From Rhynochetos jubatus (taxonomy: Eukaryota; Chordata; Aves; Eurypygiformes; Rhynochetidae): a stretch of 64,000 bases of DNA. Each line of letters opens with the position of its first letter. Position 1 is the stretch's first letter. Below are positions 22,691-36,636 of the stretch, piece after piece. A program made the position numbers and the translations under genes. A model generated the notes under the pieces. That model worked only from the letters and a program-made list of their open reading frames with translations. It made no database searches and had not been told where the DNA came from. The stretch covers positions 40,704,700-40,768,699 of the forward strand of contig CM050648.1 of assembly GCA_027574665.1 (NCBI GenBank). The letters run 5' to 3'.

Positions 22691-25600
22691 CAGTGTCTCA
22701 CATGTATTGTATCCAGAGATACAAGATTCCCAAACTGTGTAAGGTTATACTCTTTATATTACTGCAAAGCACACAGATTCCTTCTGGAAGGCTTTCCAGG
22801 CTCTAATTTACTATTGTGTTTATATTTCTATTATTTTCTGGATTTCAGAATTTAATTAGACTTTTAAATAGTAGAGTTAGTCTCCAAAAGCTAGAAGGCT
22901 CTGCTCTAGAATCTTAATACATGCAAGACTTTGGTCTCAGTCTTGCTTGCTGCTTACTACCGGGAAAATAATATTTCACTTTTCCTTATCAATACAATTC
23001 ACTATTTTACGTATTGTGTCTCTTACATTCCTTGACTTGACTTTCTCCTGTGACTATTCTTACTCCAAACTTTTTGTTACTGAATACAATGGAAGCTTTA
23101 TTCAGTCCTCTCTCTCTTTCCATGGTGTTTCTGTGTCTGGTTGTTTTGTAAAGAATTGTAAATGCAAGAAACTGTTCATAAAAATAATCCTTTCAGTTCC
23201 TACATCCTTCAGTTCTACAGACACACACACACACATATACAGTCATGCATTGTATCTGCAGTTATCAAGCTGAAAAATAAGCTTTCAGAAGTCTGCTGTA
23301 TCCCTATGTAGACATGTTAAGCTTTTAGCACTATTTTCTTAGTGAAAAATAAGGGTAGACAGGAGAGGTGAGCAAGGAAAAAATATTTCTTAAAAAAATT
23401 CCATAGTTTTCCTTTTTTAGCAGAAGGGAAAGGTTTTCAAAAGTCATTTTGGAAGGTGAAATGCTTGAACCACCAGCCAAAATTACTGATGCCACACTTC
23501 TTTCCCGTGTTTAAGCCAAAGGCTTGACCCTTAGCCTTTCATTTCACAAGCAACCGAACTTACTCCAACCTATTGAAATGTTCTAGAAGTGGTTGTCTAA
23601 CAATTCAATCCAGCAAAATAATTTGAATAGTTGACCAGGAACTGGTCACAAAATGGGACTTACCCCATAAGCAGAGTTAGGATACTTGCCTGTTGCACAG
23701 GATGATTGAAGGCTTCTGACTATGACTCTAACCTTGCATTTTTCTCTGGTTTGTTGGTTATTTTGTCTTGAGAAAGAGACACTGAGTTCTTCAAAGAACA
23801 CGTGCTAAGCTGTTGTTCTGATTTACCCTTTTAAAAGTCCATCTCTAATGACATTTTATGGAAAGCAGACTCCTAAGACTAAATGACTATCTGTTGTTGT
23901 TTCTTAACATCACATTTATTCTGAATGTAAATGAGAGCATCTGAGTATTTGATGAAATTATCATTGAAACAACATGTTCTGTAACCCCATTAAATCTGCA
24001 TTTTCAGATAAAAATATTCTGTTGGAAAATTCCCAAATGGCTTTTATAGTCAATACATCCTGTTTTCTTGTTTTGTTTTAGAACACCTAAAATAACAATG
24101 AATTGTGCTCTGTATTTTATAGACTCAAGAGCTCTATCCCAGCATTCACGAGCCCATATATTCATGTCCTTTTCCTATTTGTATTATATGCATTTTGATA
24201 ATGGATATTATTAAAGGCAGCATCCAGATTGGAAATACTGTGGTCAGATTCTGCAAGAAGTTTCAGTGCATTGATGGCCTTAATGCAGTTAAGATCCAGT
24301 GAATTCGCTGAAAAAAACTGAATATGTGTTTGATAGCAACCAAAGTGATTACTAAGAACCCAAACTCTTAACACATCCAGTCAAATACTGCGTTAACTTG
24401 GAAGCTAGACAGCTACAGAAAGGCATGAGCTGTCTGTGGCAAGACACCTCTTCCATGTAAGGTGTTCTCAACATTCAGTTACCCTTTGAACTGTGGGGGA
24501 GGTACATTAATACAGGGTGATGGATGTAATACCTCTTTCAGAAACAGCTAGCATCTTTCAGCTGTTACCTCCCAATATGCAAAATTCTACTGGTTTGGAG
24601 GCGTTAAGTACTACCAGACATGAATAAAGTGGTAAGGTTGTGTCTGCTATGAATTTTGAAAAACATTACATGTTGTATTCTGGGCTCTACCATTTCCTTT
24701 GGAATAAAACTGAGTCTTTATGATCATATGTAGAACTAATACCACATAATTGTTCAAAAGCAACCTTCTTCAGCTTATCATCAAACCATCTATCATGTAA
24801 ACACAACAGGGTATGGGGAGATGGACAGAGTTTCTCCCCACCCCTGCTGCTACCTCTATGAGGAGTCTATTTAGAGCAAGCTTCTTGGGGATGATCCATT
24901 AGCTTAAAACATATTGTATAGCTCTTCTTTTTTTGTTGTTGTTGGTTTTGTTTTGTTTTCCAGCCAAAAAATCTTCAAAAGCTTTTAAATAACAATGGGG
25001 CCAGGAAAGATTGTTGTCTGAATTTAAAAAGCAGAAAAATCAGCAGTCTCCTGTACATGAGTTCTTTCATTCTCTATTTCTTGCATTAAGCCAATTACTT
25101 AATGGACAGAAAGTTGTTTTAAAATCCTTCAGAGTGTGAGGCAGATTACAGAAAAATCTCCCTAAGCAATGGAAAACAATGTATAAATAATAAGAACCTA
25201 ATCATTCTCTTTAATGAAAAACTGCTCACAAGGGAGGAAAGATACGCATGCATATGCACTAAAATTAAGTCATCCTACTTAGATGCTCATGTCCCCGTGA
25301 AGCATGCTCTTCAAGCACCATTCTGAAGCTTAAATGCTGCTATGCTTCATGATCCAAGACATATGTAGGGAGAAGACAGTGCTGTACTTGTGTCAGCTCA
25401 TTTTTGGCAGCTCTCCTGACTACACAAAACAAGAGGGAACTTTATCATGCTATTTCTGTTTTGACAAATTCTACAGAAACCAGGAATTTCTTCCCTCAAT
25501 TCCCCCCATAAAATACCCAAAACAACCCAAACCCAAACAAAGAAGACCCAAACCAGATGAGGAAGCCTGATAGTCACATACTTTGGTACAGGTGTAGAGA

Positions 25601-25875
25601 AAGTTAAAAGAGCTTAGGTCTTCTCCAGCAGTCTGGGTCCTTTTCAATGCAGTCCCTGTACCATTTAAGGCAGACACAGGCTCCGGCTACTCATATGGAA
25701 TATGACAAGTCCAGCTTTAAAGACTTTTCATATCAGATGAATTGGATTCAAACACTCAACAGCTTTTCTCCATGCAGTATTAATAACCACTTTCTGGCTG
25801 TAGGTAGGCAAGAAACAGCAGACAATACGGACTGTTTATATGCTTACCAAATAACACTTATTTCTATCTGTCTTG
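22691..25875. other. Unique noncoding sequence
   Basis: No gene is recognised. A short (AC)7 run sits at 23221-23234, and a T/G-rich low-complexity tract near 24927-24960. Confidence 0.55.

Positions 25876-25926
<51 letters not shown>
25876..25926 (+). repeat. TCTA tetranucleotide microsatellite, about 12.75 copies
   Basis: An uninterrupted run of TCTA units, 51 bases long. Translated, it gives a meaningless YLSI repeat inside an open frame at 25647-25979, which is therefore not a gene. Pure tetranucleotide runs of this length are usually length-polymorphic. Confidence 0.97.
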
Positions 25927-25927
<1 letters not shown>

Positions 25928-28900
25928 CCTTCTAGCTTCTTCTAAGCACAGTAATAATTTCTACTGTAATGAAAAATAACTATGAAAAAATATTCCAGCA
26001 CTGGCAACCAGACTTGACAAAAACCTGGGATGGACCTGACAAACACTAGCTACTTATCTTCTAGACAGAAAATCTGTTTGGCAGTTTCAGAGGTCATTTT
26101 GTAGTTTGAAATATTTGCTAGAACAGTATAAGGGAGCAAAAAAGTTACCATTATGGGAAAACACTAATCTAAACCTCCACAAATATTCAGGAAATAACGT
26201 TTGACCTCCTCTCCTCCCCATCCCCCCAAATTATCTTTTTTTATTGACATACAATTTATCCTGAATTTCAGAATATTTCAGTCAATTCTATTTCACCGAC
26301 AGCTATTGTCATTCTGTTTATGTTTTCTTGGTGTCCAACAGCAGCAGCTGTTTTCTTGGCAGAGTTAGAGGTTATTCCCTAACACCTCACTGAGCTGCAG
26401 TTTTTTCTTGCACAGAGTGGGCAGATACTTTCCAAAACAACTTTATACAGAAAGGTTAAATTCTGTCCACATCTTGGTTGACGAGGTGAATGCTTGACAG
26501 AAATACCTTCTCAATTACCATGAACCATTCTTACATCTTCCAGGAGTTGCACCAGTGGGCTCACCTTAAGAGTAGAAAAAGCATGACTAGTGAGCTGTGG
26601 AGTACAACTAGGGCAGAACGTTTTGGTTTTAACATACCCCATTAGAGAAAATGTGGGCTTAAACAAGTGGTCTTTTTATTACAAAAAAAGTGAGGATTGC
26701 AGGTGGGGCAGGGGGCGTTTAGAAGGCAAAACTGGCATCTGTAGGATGAAAGGAGAAGGTGAAAAGTAATGTTCTTTGAAAGTATGTTGTCCATGGAAGA
26801 GTTGAGGTGTGGGGGAGCTGAAGTTCACATTTTTAAAATGTTGATTACGTGTCTACTTGTCTTGAGCCCTTTCAAGCAGATAGGGCAGCTCCCACTGACA
26901 TCAGTAAGTTTTTGTCCTTATCTTCCTTTTCTGAATTGTATCATTATTTAGTGCTGGAGATCTAAGGAAAGTAATATTTGACTCAAGACTGTTTTCATTA
27001 GGGTATTTTGGGGCTATAAAAGGAGTGTTTGGGGGATGGGAAGAATTTTCTGTTTCCTACCGTCATACTTAGTTATGCAGTGAAATGATTGCTATGTTGA
27101 AAAGACCTGTTGAACACACCAGTCCTGTATTTATTTTATACAGAATATCTGGAAGTGTTTTGGGTTTCTCTCACTTAATCTATTTGTGCTATATAAGTAT
27201 ATTGAGTTCTCTACCACCCGCTTTTTAGGTATGTGAATATAGCACTTCATTATTAGGTTTGCAACTCTCAAAAATTATTTTTTGTGGAAGAAAGGAGAAA
27301 CACCTCCAACTAATTAACTAATGTGCAATTTCGTTCCCTAAATTCTCCTTTAATATTTAGCATGGATAGATGAGAAAGAGTCACAGCTGCCATAAGGTTC
27401 AAAACACTTCACTTGTACACCCTCTGTGAATTTATCACATGATAAAGAAAAATTTTCCAGTGTGAACACAGCTGTTACAATCCCCTCGGTTGTTGCAGTT
27501 GCCCAAAACACCATTTAGCCTAAATTTCTCCTACAGCTAGACTGGTTACTTGTGATATTCTCCTGTCTGTTTGTTTTACTAGCAGGCATCCCACTGTTGG
27601 GACTGTATTCCCTGTTTGCTCATTTGATCATGTAGTGTGTATAACATACTGTACCTGGTTAAGGGAGCCTTTTTGTTATTAGAAAAAGCACAGTTTCTTA
27701 TATCATACTCTACCAGATGTATTGACTATACAGTCATCTACACCTGTGTTCGCAATATATATAATGAACATTTGTGGAACCTAGATAAGCAAACTGCCTT
27801 TTTTTTTTTTTAAACGATTGCACCTACTTCACAAAATTATGTTAAGCAAAGACAGCCCTGACATAATTCTAATTGTTACTTGATTCTCCTGAAGTATTTT
27901 CATATAAGCTGAATATGGGATTCTTCACAGCCCTTTTCAGACAGCTTTAAGGACAGTTAATCAGAGGTTTTTACTGAAGAACACAGGCAAATGCAATGTC
28001 ACTCAAAATTCATCTGACCTGTGGACGGGGGAATTTTCCTGAGCACTGCTTTGGGTATGAGATCAGGGGTGAAGAGACAGAGACAGGCAGAGAAGAAAGC
28101 CTTTCTCCAGGGTTCTTTCTGTCAACATCAACACCAGTTTAGCACATTCTGGTTCACTCCTCACTTTCAGCTACTCATTTCTGCCCTCCACATGCCTCAA
28201 GGTTGTGTCACAACAACTGTTTGCGGGGCTCTGCAGTGAACCAGACCAGAGAACTGGTATCTGTTAAGAACAACAGTGTATTTTTAACCTGCTTCAATTT
28301 CTTCATTGGCTAACCATATGGCCTCCCAGCTATGCTCTGCTAACGAAGGGGGCAGTGCAGGGACAGAAGATGAGAGGCAAGGGGGACAAAAGTGGGCCCA
28401 AAGAGCTTGAGATGGTGCTGTTGCTGAAGTCAATGGAAGCTTGGTCTAAGCCAGCCCGAATAAAGATGCTGTCATAACCCTGAACTTGCAACAAAAAGAG
28501 AATATAAGCCAGAAAGGCTTGGATCCTGAATACAAAAACTGAAACAGAATTTCTTCTCTGGCAAAAGATTCCCACCTTTAATCATTTTTCTAAAGGAGCA
28601 GACCTGCGCTGGAGACATTTCACCCTGCTATCAATTTCTGCTGAATTTAAAAGGTGCAAAGACAGATTGGTGAAAAACATCTGAAAACTAGTTGAAATAA
28701 GTACAAAGGTGAGAAGCCTGAAACATCAATTTCTCCATTTTCCTGCTTTTCTTCATGAAGTAGCATGTATCAAAAATCAGCTCAGCACATCATGTAATTG
28801 CAAACAGTCCTCCCTATCCATCTTTTGTTGGTAGGCCAGGCCACCATCACACTTGCTTACGGGAAATCTTCCATTACATTGGTTCAATTATACAGTGTAT

Positions 28901-31900
28901 TTGGCAGTTATATTGGCCAGTCTTTCAACATTAAACTGTCCAGTTTTCCAATCCATGCAATAGGTGACACTGATAGTAGCAGGAGTATGTTTATGCAACA
29001 AAGCTACATGCTTTGGTAGGTAGTTTTTGCTTTGAGAACTTTGGATTTTGTTTCTTCCAAAATCAAAATCAAGAGCAGCAAAATCTTCAGGTGGCAGACA
29101 AAGACATTACTGCGGCTTAACACAGGGCTGTGCAGCAGCTGAGTGTTGGTAACTGTTGGGTCAGTTTTAACGAAGAAGCAAATGCAAAGTGATGTAACAT
29201 ATCATTGCACTATTCAATTTACCTGCACAATAATGTCAAATTATCTGACTTTTTTGTGCCCTACCAACAACCTGATCCTGACTTTACTGGGAATCTGAGA
29301 CCTCTGTATTGATCTATTCATTAGTCCTGCCTTGTAACCCCTTCCTTTTCTGTCAAAATATTGCCTGATTGTCCTTCTTCTACACAGCTGTTACATCTAT
29401 TATAGAGCTCATACAAAGACATTTACGGGTTCTACAAACAGCGTTACACGTGCTTATCTTCAAGTTCGCAATTAGGCCATAGAAGCCAAAGTTGTGTCAG
29501 TTTAAGGAAGCACATAACTGTCAACAGGATCAGGTCCATAGCCATGTAAAGATAAATATGAGAAACACAAATGAAAATACTTGAGCATATGCACAGCTTA
29601 CTGTGGCATTACTAAGTCATTAGGGGTGATTGCTTGTGCTAGCAAACTAATATAAACATTAGATGATTTTGCATCTCCCTGATTGATCATACATTTGTTA
29701 GAGATGATGAGATGAATTTCATATTTCCATACAGCCTGAAAAAACTAATAAAATGGAATAGGACAGTACAAAACAGAGAAGACCTTCTTCTGAATCCTGA
29801 AGGTCATTTCTTCATGAATACAGAAATATACCAACTCTTGGTACACATGTACAAATATATTCTGTAACATAATGCTCTGTATTTATATTTTAAACTTTTT
29901 AATGAAATATTAAACAGATTCAGTTTGAGATCCTGTTATTAAGCTATAAGAAAGGTCATGACAGTAGAGATACTGCAATAGCTACTCTCAACAAAGTAGC
30001 TTGTTATTCAGTAACAAGTTTTAACATGGACCTCATATGAAATAACTGAAAAGTCATAAAACTCTAACTTCCTTATTTCTTATTTTTTGTGAGAAACCTT
30101 TTTCTCAGGGGTGATGGTGGGTTTTTTTAAATCTACGTTCTCACACTCATCTCGTTCTTATCCTTTCCTTCATTCTTCCTTTATTGCATTTATTTTTTTC
30201 CTCTGCATTCTCCCCTCCCCCCAGTTCTCTTCAATTTGATCTCATCCATATGGTCTTAGACAAATTGGCTGCAAAAGATCTGGGTAAGGTGAGCAGATGT
30301 CCTGTGAAAAAAAAGTCATCAGGGTGTCCATTTTTTCCCCATTTCTTCATATTACACCACTCAGTTGCACAGTAGGGGAAAAATAATAAGCAATTTACAT
30401 AGCGAAATCCTTGAATAAACCTGTGTTAAAACTCTGGAAAAGAAACTTTTGCAATAGTTCGTCAAAATTAGAAAAGAAAAACAAAAAACATTGTTCATTC
30501 TTTGCAGTTATGCCAGCAGGTTGTCTAAAACATCTGCTCCTGTAATATGTCACAAGAAATAGCCTGTGCAGGTTAGGCCAGTACAAAATAGAAGTAAATG
30601 TGTTTTTAAATGCCAGGTTTTAAAAGAAGACAGACCTGCTTGGTATCTCATTATAAGGGAAATGGCTTTTCATGTCACCCCAGCAGTAGTTGTGCAGCTT
30701 TGGGGAAAGTTTCAAAGGTTACAATCCATACCTTTTAACTCTTAACTAGTTTACAGTTTTTCCCATGAGAAAAATTCGGAATGGTTTCAACTCTCAAATA
30801 ATAAAATTGACTCTTGTTTTTAAGAAATGAAAGGGAATTTGCCTTATACCTGCATATGGCAAATAGTCTTCATCTGTATGGACAGGAAAACCTCTGGGGT
30901 TCCTACTGTAAATGTTCACTTCTCTGCATGTTCATATACATACATGAATCTCAAAAGTATTTTGGGGCTGATTCTGTCTTAATGGCAGCATAACAATGAA
31001 ATAAATTCACTGATTTCCCTAGAAGTGTCTAGTCACATCAGTGAAGCATAAATACAGCTTTCAGAAAGATTTAGCTTTCTCTGAAGACAGATGAATAGAC
31101 CTGTATTAAGCAAAATTCCTTGCAGAAATCTGCAAATTTTGGACCCAAATTCAATAAGCCACTAAAATGTGTACTGAATTTAAGTATGCTTGCACATGTT
31201 TGCAGAATTTCACAAAACAGATATTTAAGCACGGATTCATGTAATTTGCTACATCATGGATTATCCAGCAAAGTACACAAACCTTTTAGGTAATACAAGG
31301 TTCCTGGATTAATTAAACATTTGAATACAGAATTCCCTTGGAACTACTTATGATCTTGCAGTTATGCAAGTACTTAAAAATTTTGGTGAACAAGACCTAT
31401 ATCATTAAGTATACAACACCAATAGGCATTAATTTCCTTTTGCTTACACTGCTTGCAAGCATATAATGAAAATAAATTAAAAATCACACTGACCTGAATA
31501 AGAAGATGTATCTTTTTAGATGCACTATAATTGCCTCTGAAGTCAAATTGTTATTAAGTCAAACAGTTGCTTATCAGAAAACATACCAGTTATGACTGTA
31601 TTTTCACTGGGAAGTCAAGTGTATATATTCCTGGTCAAAAGCTTAGAGAAAGCAGGCCCAGAATAGAAATAATTTATACATTTTTTCATTTACTACAGAA
31701 AAGTTTCTGCTTTGTTATTGTGGAGAAGGGTTTTAAAGATATCCTAGTGAACTCTTAGTGACTCTCCTGGAGTCCCTTCAGTTTTAGTTTTACATGAGTA
31801 AAAACCCTATATTGTGCAAGCTTTTCCGTTTATTCTCTTGGTGTGGACAAAACAGTGAAACTCAAGATATTTTTTTTAAAATAAGATTACTATTACTTTC

Positions 31901-33844
31901 TTGCTTGTATTATCTCTTGATTGAAACTGAACAGAAAAAGATTCCGTATCTTTCCTTTTTATATGCTAATCCCTTATATTTCATCTTTTAAAAGTTTTTT
32001 AGATAAAGTACTACTTCCTATGTTGGAAAGTTGAATATATTTTAAAACCACAGTTAAGAAGTGTGAGAAATAAGGAAAATGAAATATGAGGTATAAAAAT
32101 GTTTCAGAAAAAAAGGACCTGATTATCAGGGGAGGGTTCTGCTTTGCATTGATATTACATAATAGTACTCTGGTCTGAACTACTCTCAATTTCTTAACCA
32201 AATTACCCTTTAAATTACCAAGCAAGGGCCATATGCTTCCCTCATTTATGCTGCACATATCTCAGAATTTCACTTAATTTAAACAAGAGAGACATGATAT
32301 GTATCTCTTCAGTTTAAAGGAAACCTGTGTGCACTTCTTTTAGTGTAATTTTCTGAAAGTTACCATGGCAAGGAATTATTTTTCACAGAGTCCTTCTGAT
32401 CTCTGACTCAGCCTAGAACTTCCTTCTTTTTATCTTCTTTACACCATCATCTTTCTGGTCAAGGACTAGTTAAGACTCTTGTTCAGTGCTTCCCAATGGC
32501 TACTTTATTTTCCTAAAGAGACTTATGGTTGGATCTTGCTAAGCTGTGAATGAATTTAAATTTAGGAGAAAATTTAAGTTAATTTCTAAATGAACTTGCT
32601 TCCATGCAAGACCACAAAGTTTAATAATGTGCCTAAAATTATGCATAATATTTAGGCATTCACTAAATCTGGGTTCATTTTCTTGAAAACAGAGTAAATG
32701 GACAGGTGTCAGAATGGACAAGTTAATACTGCTAATGTCCATATGTCCATAATTTGATTAAATGATATTTTTCTTGTTGGACTTGTACATGAATTGTGAT
32801 ACTGAAACATTTGTTCCACTGTTTCATATGGTGCTGAGATTGGTTTCTTAGTGGTGCTGTGGTGTGAGATAGAACCAAAATGGTAAAACCTCTAACAGGA
32901 GCTGAGGTTAGCCGGTTGTATAAATAATATTAAAGTGTTGAGCAAGATTAGGCTTGTTATGCTCCATTTCTTGCTTCCACAATATCATTTCCTGCTTACA
33001 TTTTCTTAAAAGGTTAATAGATGTAGTGTAAAAGAAGCATGATGAGGCTGAATTGGGATTAGCTGCAATGGTTTATGGACCATCAGAAGTTGGCCATGAC
33101 TAACTAGTCTTCTCCATGAAATAATTACTGTGGATGTAAGAAGAAGGAAACAACAGCATCTACTTCTTTACTTTCAAAATTTCTTGTGGAACAATATATG
33201 AATCCTATTGAATCTTTAAAAACACTGACATGGAGTACATCTGCTTCCATGACTGTGCCTCTGTTATGCTAGATACAAGAAAACAGAAGGCCATTAAATC
33301 TTGATGATTTCTATGTGAATGTGAACGTGGGATGGTCATGTTATTGGTGAGACCAGATTCTCTAAATATTTCTGTGGGGAGCTGACCTGAAACTCTCTTA
33401 TCAGGAAGCGTGGATCAATACCTACTAACTAACAGACTTTATAAGACACAAAGTGTCTGCAAGACAATCGGGAGATCCAGCTTTCAGCTTCTCAGACACT
33501 CAGGGACAGATAGCAAGAGGATAGATAGGTAGAGAATTATGCTTTTAGAATTCCGTGTCTCTCTTTAATTTGAAGACTAGCCAAACCAAAAGGAAACAGT
33601 AAAATCAAAAAAGAGACACAGGTTTGGAGGAGAAATGGGCATTCATGTTGGTTGGCTTTGCAGGCTTCTTTTTTCTGGATCAATGTAGTTTGTCAGACAG
33701 CTAAAGCAGAAGGATACTTTTCAATTACAGTTTTAAAGCTTCAGTGTCCCTGAGTTTTAGTTATCCTTGAGTAGAGTGTAACTATATGGGATCGCCAATA
33801 ACTCTGATGTCATGAGTGATGTTTTAGGCTTCTGAGATTTTCTT
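25927..33844. other. Unique AT-rich noncoding sequence, repeat-poor
   Basis: About 7.9 kb without a recognised gene or mobile element. A T13 run lies at 27799-27811. The patches at about 28790-28990 and 29590-29720 have the mixed, motif-dense look of conserved noncoding elements, but that is an impression without an alignment. Confidence 0.5.
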
Positions 33845-33863
33845 TGTGTGTGTGTGTGTGTGT
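33845..33863 (+). repeat. TG dinucleotide repeat, 9 units
   Basis: (TG)9 preceded by TCTT and followed by TAGGTGGGAGG. A minor microsatellite. Confidence 0.95.
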
Positions 33864-35890
33864 AGGTGGGAGGTTTTGTGTGTTTTTAGGCTCTGGGCTA
33901 TTAGCACTGCTCTGTGGGCCTGAGGCAGCTGCATCCCCCATCTTATAACAGACCTTAGGATACAGTGTGCTCATAAATGTATGGTAGAGGTCAAGGGATA
34001 CCAGCGCTGAATTCTGTGCAGCAAAAGCCTAAGTAAATATTAAGACAACATACCACATTTCCTTGGCACCCAGACTCAATCCGTGTGGGGAAGGAGATAA
34101 GGGACTGTACTATGTCTGAACTTAAATTGTATTAAAGCTATCCTAGCAAGGCAAATCAGCAGCAGAAGTCTGAATTTCAATAGACACAACAACAGGTTTT
34201 TGTACACAATTTTTCTCTGCCACTTTCACAAATTACCTGCCATTTACTATTTTTCTATTCATTCACAGTATACAGTTGCAGGAATCAATGCTTTGTGCCC
34301 ACTGCAGAAATCTGATGGCAAAAGGCCAGTTCAGTGAAACACCATAAAAATACCAGGAACAATAATTTAGGATTTTATCTTAATATTTTCTCGCCCTCTT
34401 TTACCAGATTCCGTTGCCTTGAGTGATACTTTGGTAGACAGGAGAGATCTCCATGCCAAATCTAGAGAGACAATCTGATTGTAATTCTGTTTCTTCCTCA
34501 GCAGACCTTCAACCTTCCTCTTTCATCATGTGTGTTCATTGTGTGTATTAGGATCACACTGTTTGTGGCAGTGTCAGTGTAGTGATGTATCTGTGTTTAT
34601 GCTCTTCACATGACACCTGTTAAACACGGCTGCCGTAGTTATTTCAATGCAATGCAAAAGAATTGGTTCAGTTGTGAACTTTGGGTGTCATGCAATGGTG
34701 GGCAAAAATGTCATTGGAAGGGTTCAGAAAGTGTGAAAGTCAGTTAAAAAGGATTTATATACTTTATTTTGTCTAATGTCCTAGTTTTAACAGTTAGCAG
34801 GTTAATTCAGTGTGGATCTGTGATACTGCTGCAGCACCTATGCAAATCACTTGATTTGTCCTTGGTGCTTTTCACTTTCTTTTCTGCCATGAAACAGTCT
34901 TCACCTAATCCACAACCAGCTCTAAGTTTTAGTTTTGCATGTGGTCAAAAGGAGATAAACTCCTTCCACTCTTCATGCAAATCAATATCATGCCAGGTAA
35001 GATGTCATTTTGTGGCTGTTGCGTATTCTGTATAGCACTCCATGTTCTGTACAGTATTTCTATAGTAGTTCTTTTGCTGCCTTCTGACTGTTTCAAGTAT
35101 AGTATGACATATATAAACCACAGGATGGGGATCTGTGCATCTCCACCACATGCATGTCACACATGCACAGATAAGAAGTTCATCAACCTCTGATGGCAGA
35201 ATTAATTTGTTAACCTTGTCTGTAGAGGAAGTGGAAAATATGCAGGTGGTGAACAAATAGTACGAAGAGATAATAGAATTACTCAGCCTCATTAAATGGC
35301 TACACATTGTGCTATTTAGCAATGCACTCAATAGCCAGGTGTCTTGAAGAGCAGGTACAATAGGTTATTAACTGTAGGGGGACTGCAGACATAAAGACAG
35401 AACTGTTAAGGGGATTCAGTGCATTCTGCTCAGCACCATATGCATGGAGACATAAAACAGGTACCATTACGACATTGTCTCAGCTTGTCTAACACAGCTA
35501 TACTTATCCTTTCACTCAGTCCTCTTTGCTCTGTTTTCTTCCCTTTCTCCAGACTCTAAATCTATAAGGGAACATAACAAAATCTTTCAAATTGCAATCT
35601 CACACCTCTCCACCCTCCTTAAGAAAGGAACGCATGCTATCAACAATACACATTAATCAGTTATAAATGAAAGTAATAATAATCTGCCATGCTCTTCTGC
35701 CTATTATCATAAGTAGCATGAAATGATAATTTAATAGTATGCAGTACTTCACTTCATCAATAGAAGTATCCAAGCAGCAAGGCACAAACACTAACAAGTG
35801 TGCAGCACAGTCAATTCTCATCACATCCCCAGGACCCAGTTCATTTTTCATCAGCTGTGATGCCAGCTTGCCAAGTCACAGAAGGGAGGA
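33864..35890. other. Unique noncoding sequence
   Basis: Nothing recognised. The overlapping short frames at 34769-35331 on both strands show no domain or exon support. Confidence 0.55.
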
Positions 35891-36636
35891 GTGAAAGCTG
35901 CTACTTCAGCCTCACTAATGTGTGACAAGGAGGAGGGCTGCCACTCCCTTAGTGCTGTCTGCCTGAAAAGCTGTAATGACCCCGCAGTGACACCAGCCAG
36001 GACATCATCTTCGGCTGCCACTCTTGTGGTTACTTTCCAGTCTTATACAGCTGCTGAGAACAGCTGGCTCTTCCTTTCCTCATCATCTTATCTCACCTTG
36101 GAAATGAAGATTATCTCCCGTTTGGCTCTTCAAATGAAAAGGCCCACGGCTGCATGGAGGTGCAGCGTGCTGTAGTCTGTGGCTGGCTGACACACAAGGA
36201 CTGCTTCGCTGGGACCCCATTTGCAGCTCGGCTGTCCCTTTGCCAGGTTATTACCATGGTTCCCACCTCACACAGGCCTTTGCCCTTACACATGCTGGGT
36301 CACCAGGTGAAAACTTTCATCCTGATGAATCTGGTTGGAAATTCTCCATCAAACTGCATGAAAATGCAGTTTCTACAATTCAGTGTTTACCATCAGAAAA
36401 GATCTATTTTCCCCAAAGTGAAACTAAAGGGAAGTGTTTTCTTACATGGCAGTTGTGACTTGTATCTCATCCACGTTTCTCCTCAAGGAAGAGATTCCTT
36501 TGAGAGTTATTGCTGTATTTCCTCAGCTTTGACTGACAGTGTCCTTGTTGGAGGTACAGCCCAGCTCATAGAGCCACAGAGGTGAAGGCAGCCTGTGGCA
36601 TACGGCTTCTGTGCAGCATCCTGGACACTGCAACAG
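35891..36636 (+). other. GC-richer patch with long open frames and a donor site
   Basis: This patch is visibly richer in G+C than its surroundings. One plus-strand frame is open from 36058 to a TGA at 36583-36585 (175 codons before the stop), and other frames are open for 70-95 codons. A consensus donor (CAACAG followed by gtaaaaatg) lies at 36636/36637, beyond the stop. It could be a noncoding or untranslated exon, or simply a GC-rich segment where stops are rare. No protein family is recognised, and an open frame of this length is within chance for a window of this size. Confidence 0.15.

Noticed and set aside
22947..23273. 108-codon plus-strand frame with hydrophobic stretches
   Set aside because: T-rich DNA yields such hydrophobic residues by chance, and the frame runs through an AC repeat near its end.
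25647..25979. 110-codon frame with YLSI repeats
   Set aside because: It is the translation of the TCTA microsatellite plus flanking sequence.
36058..36585. 175-codon plus-strand open frame as a protein-coding gene
   Set aside because: An open run of this length is about what the longest chance frame in a window of this size would be. No domain, start context or upstream acceptor supports it; only the GC patch and the donor beyond its stop are kept as observations.
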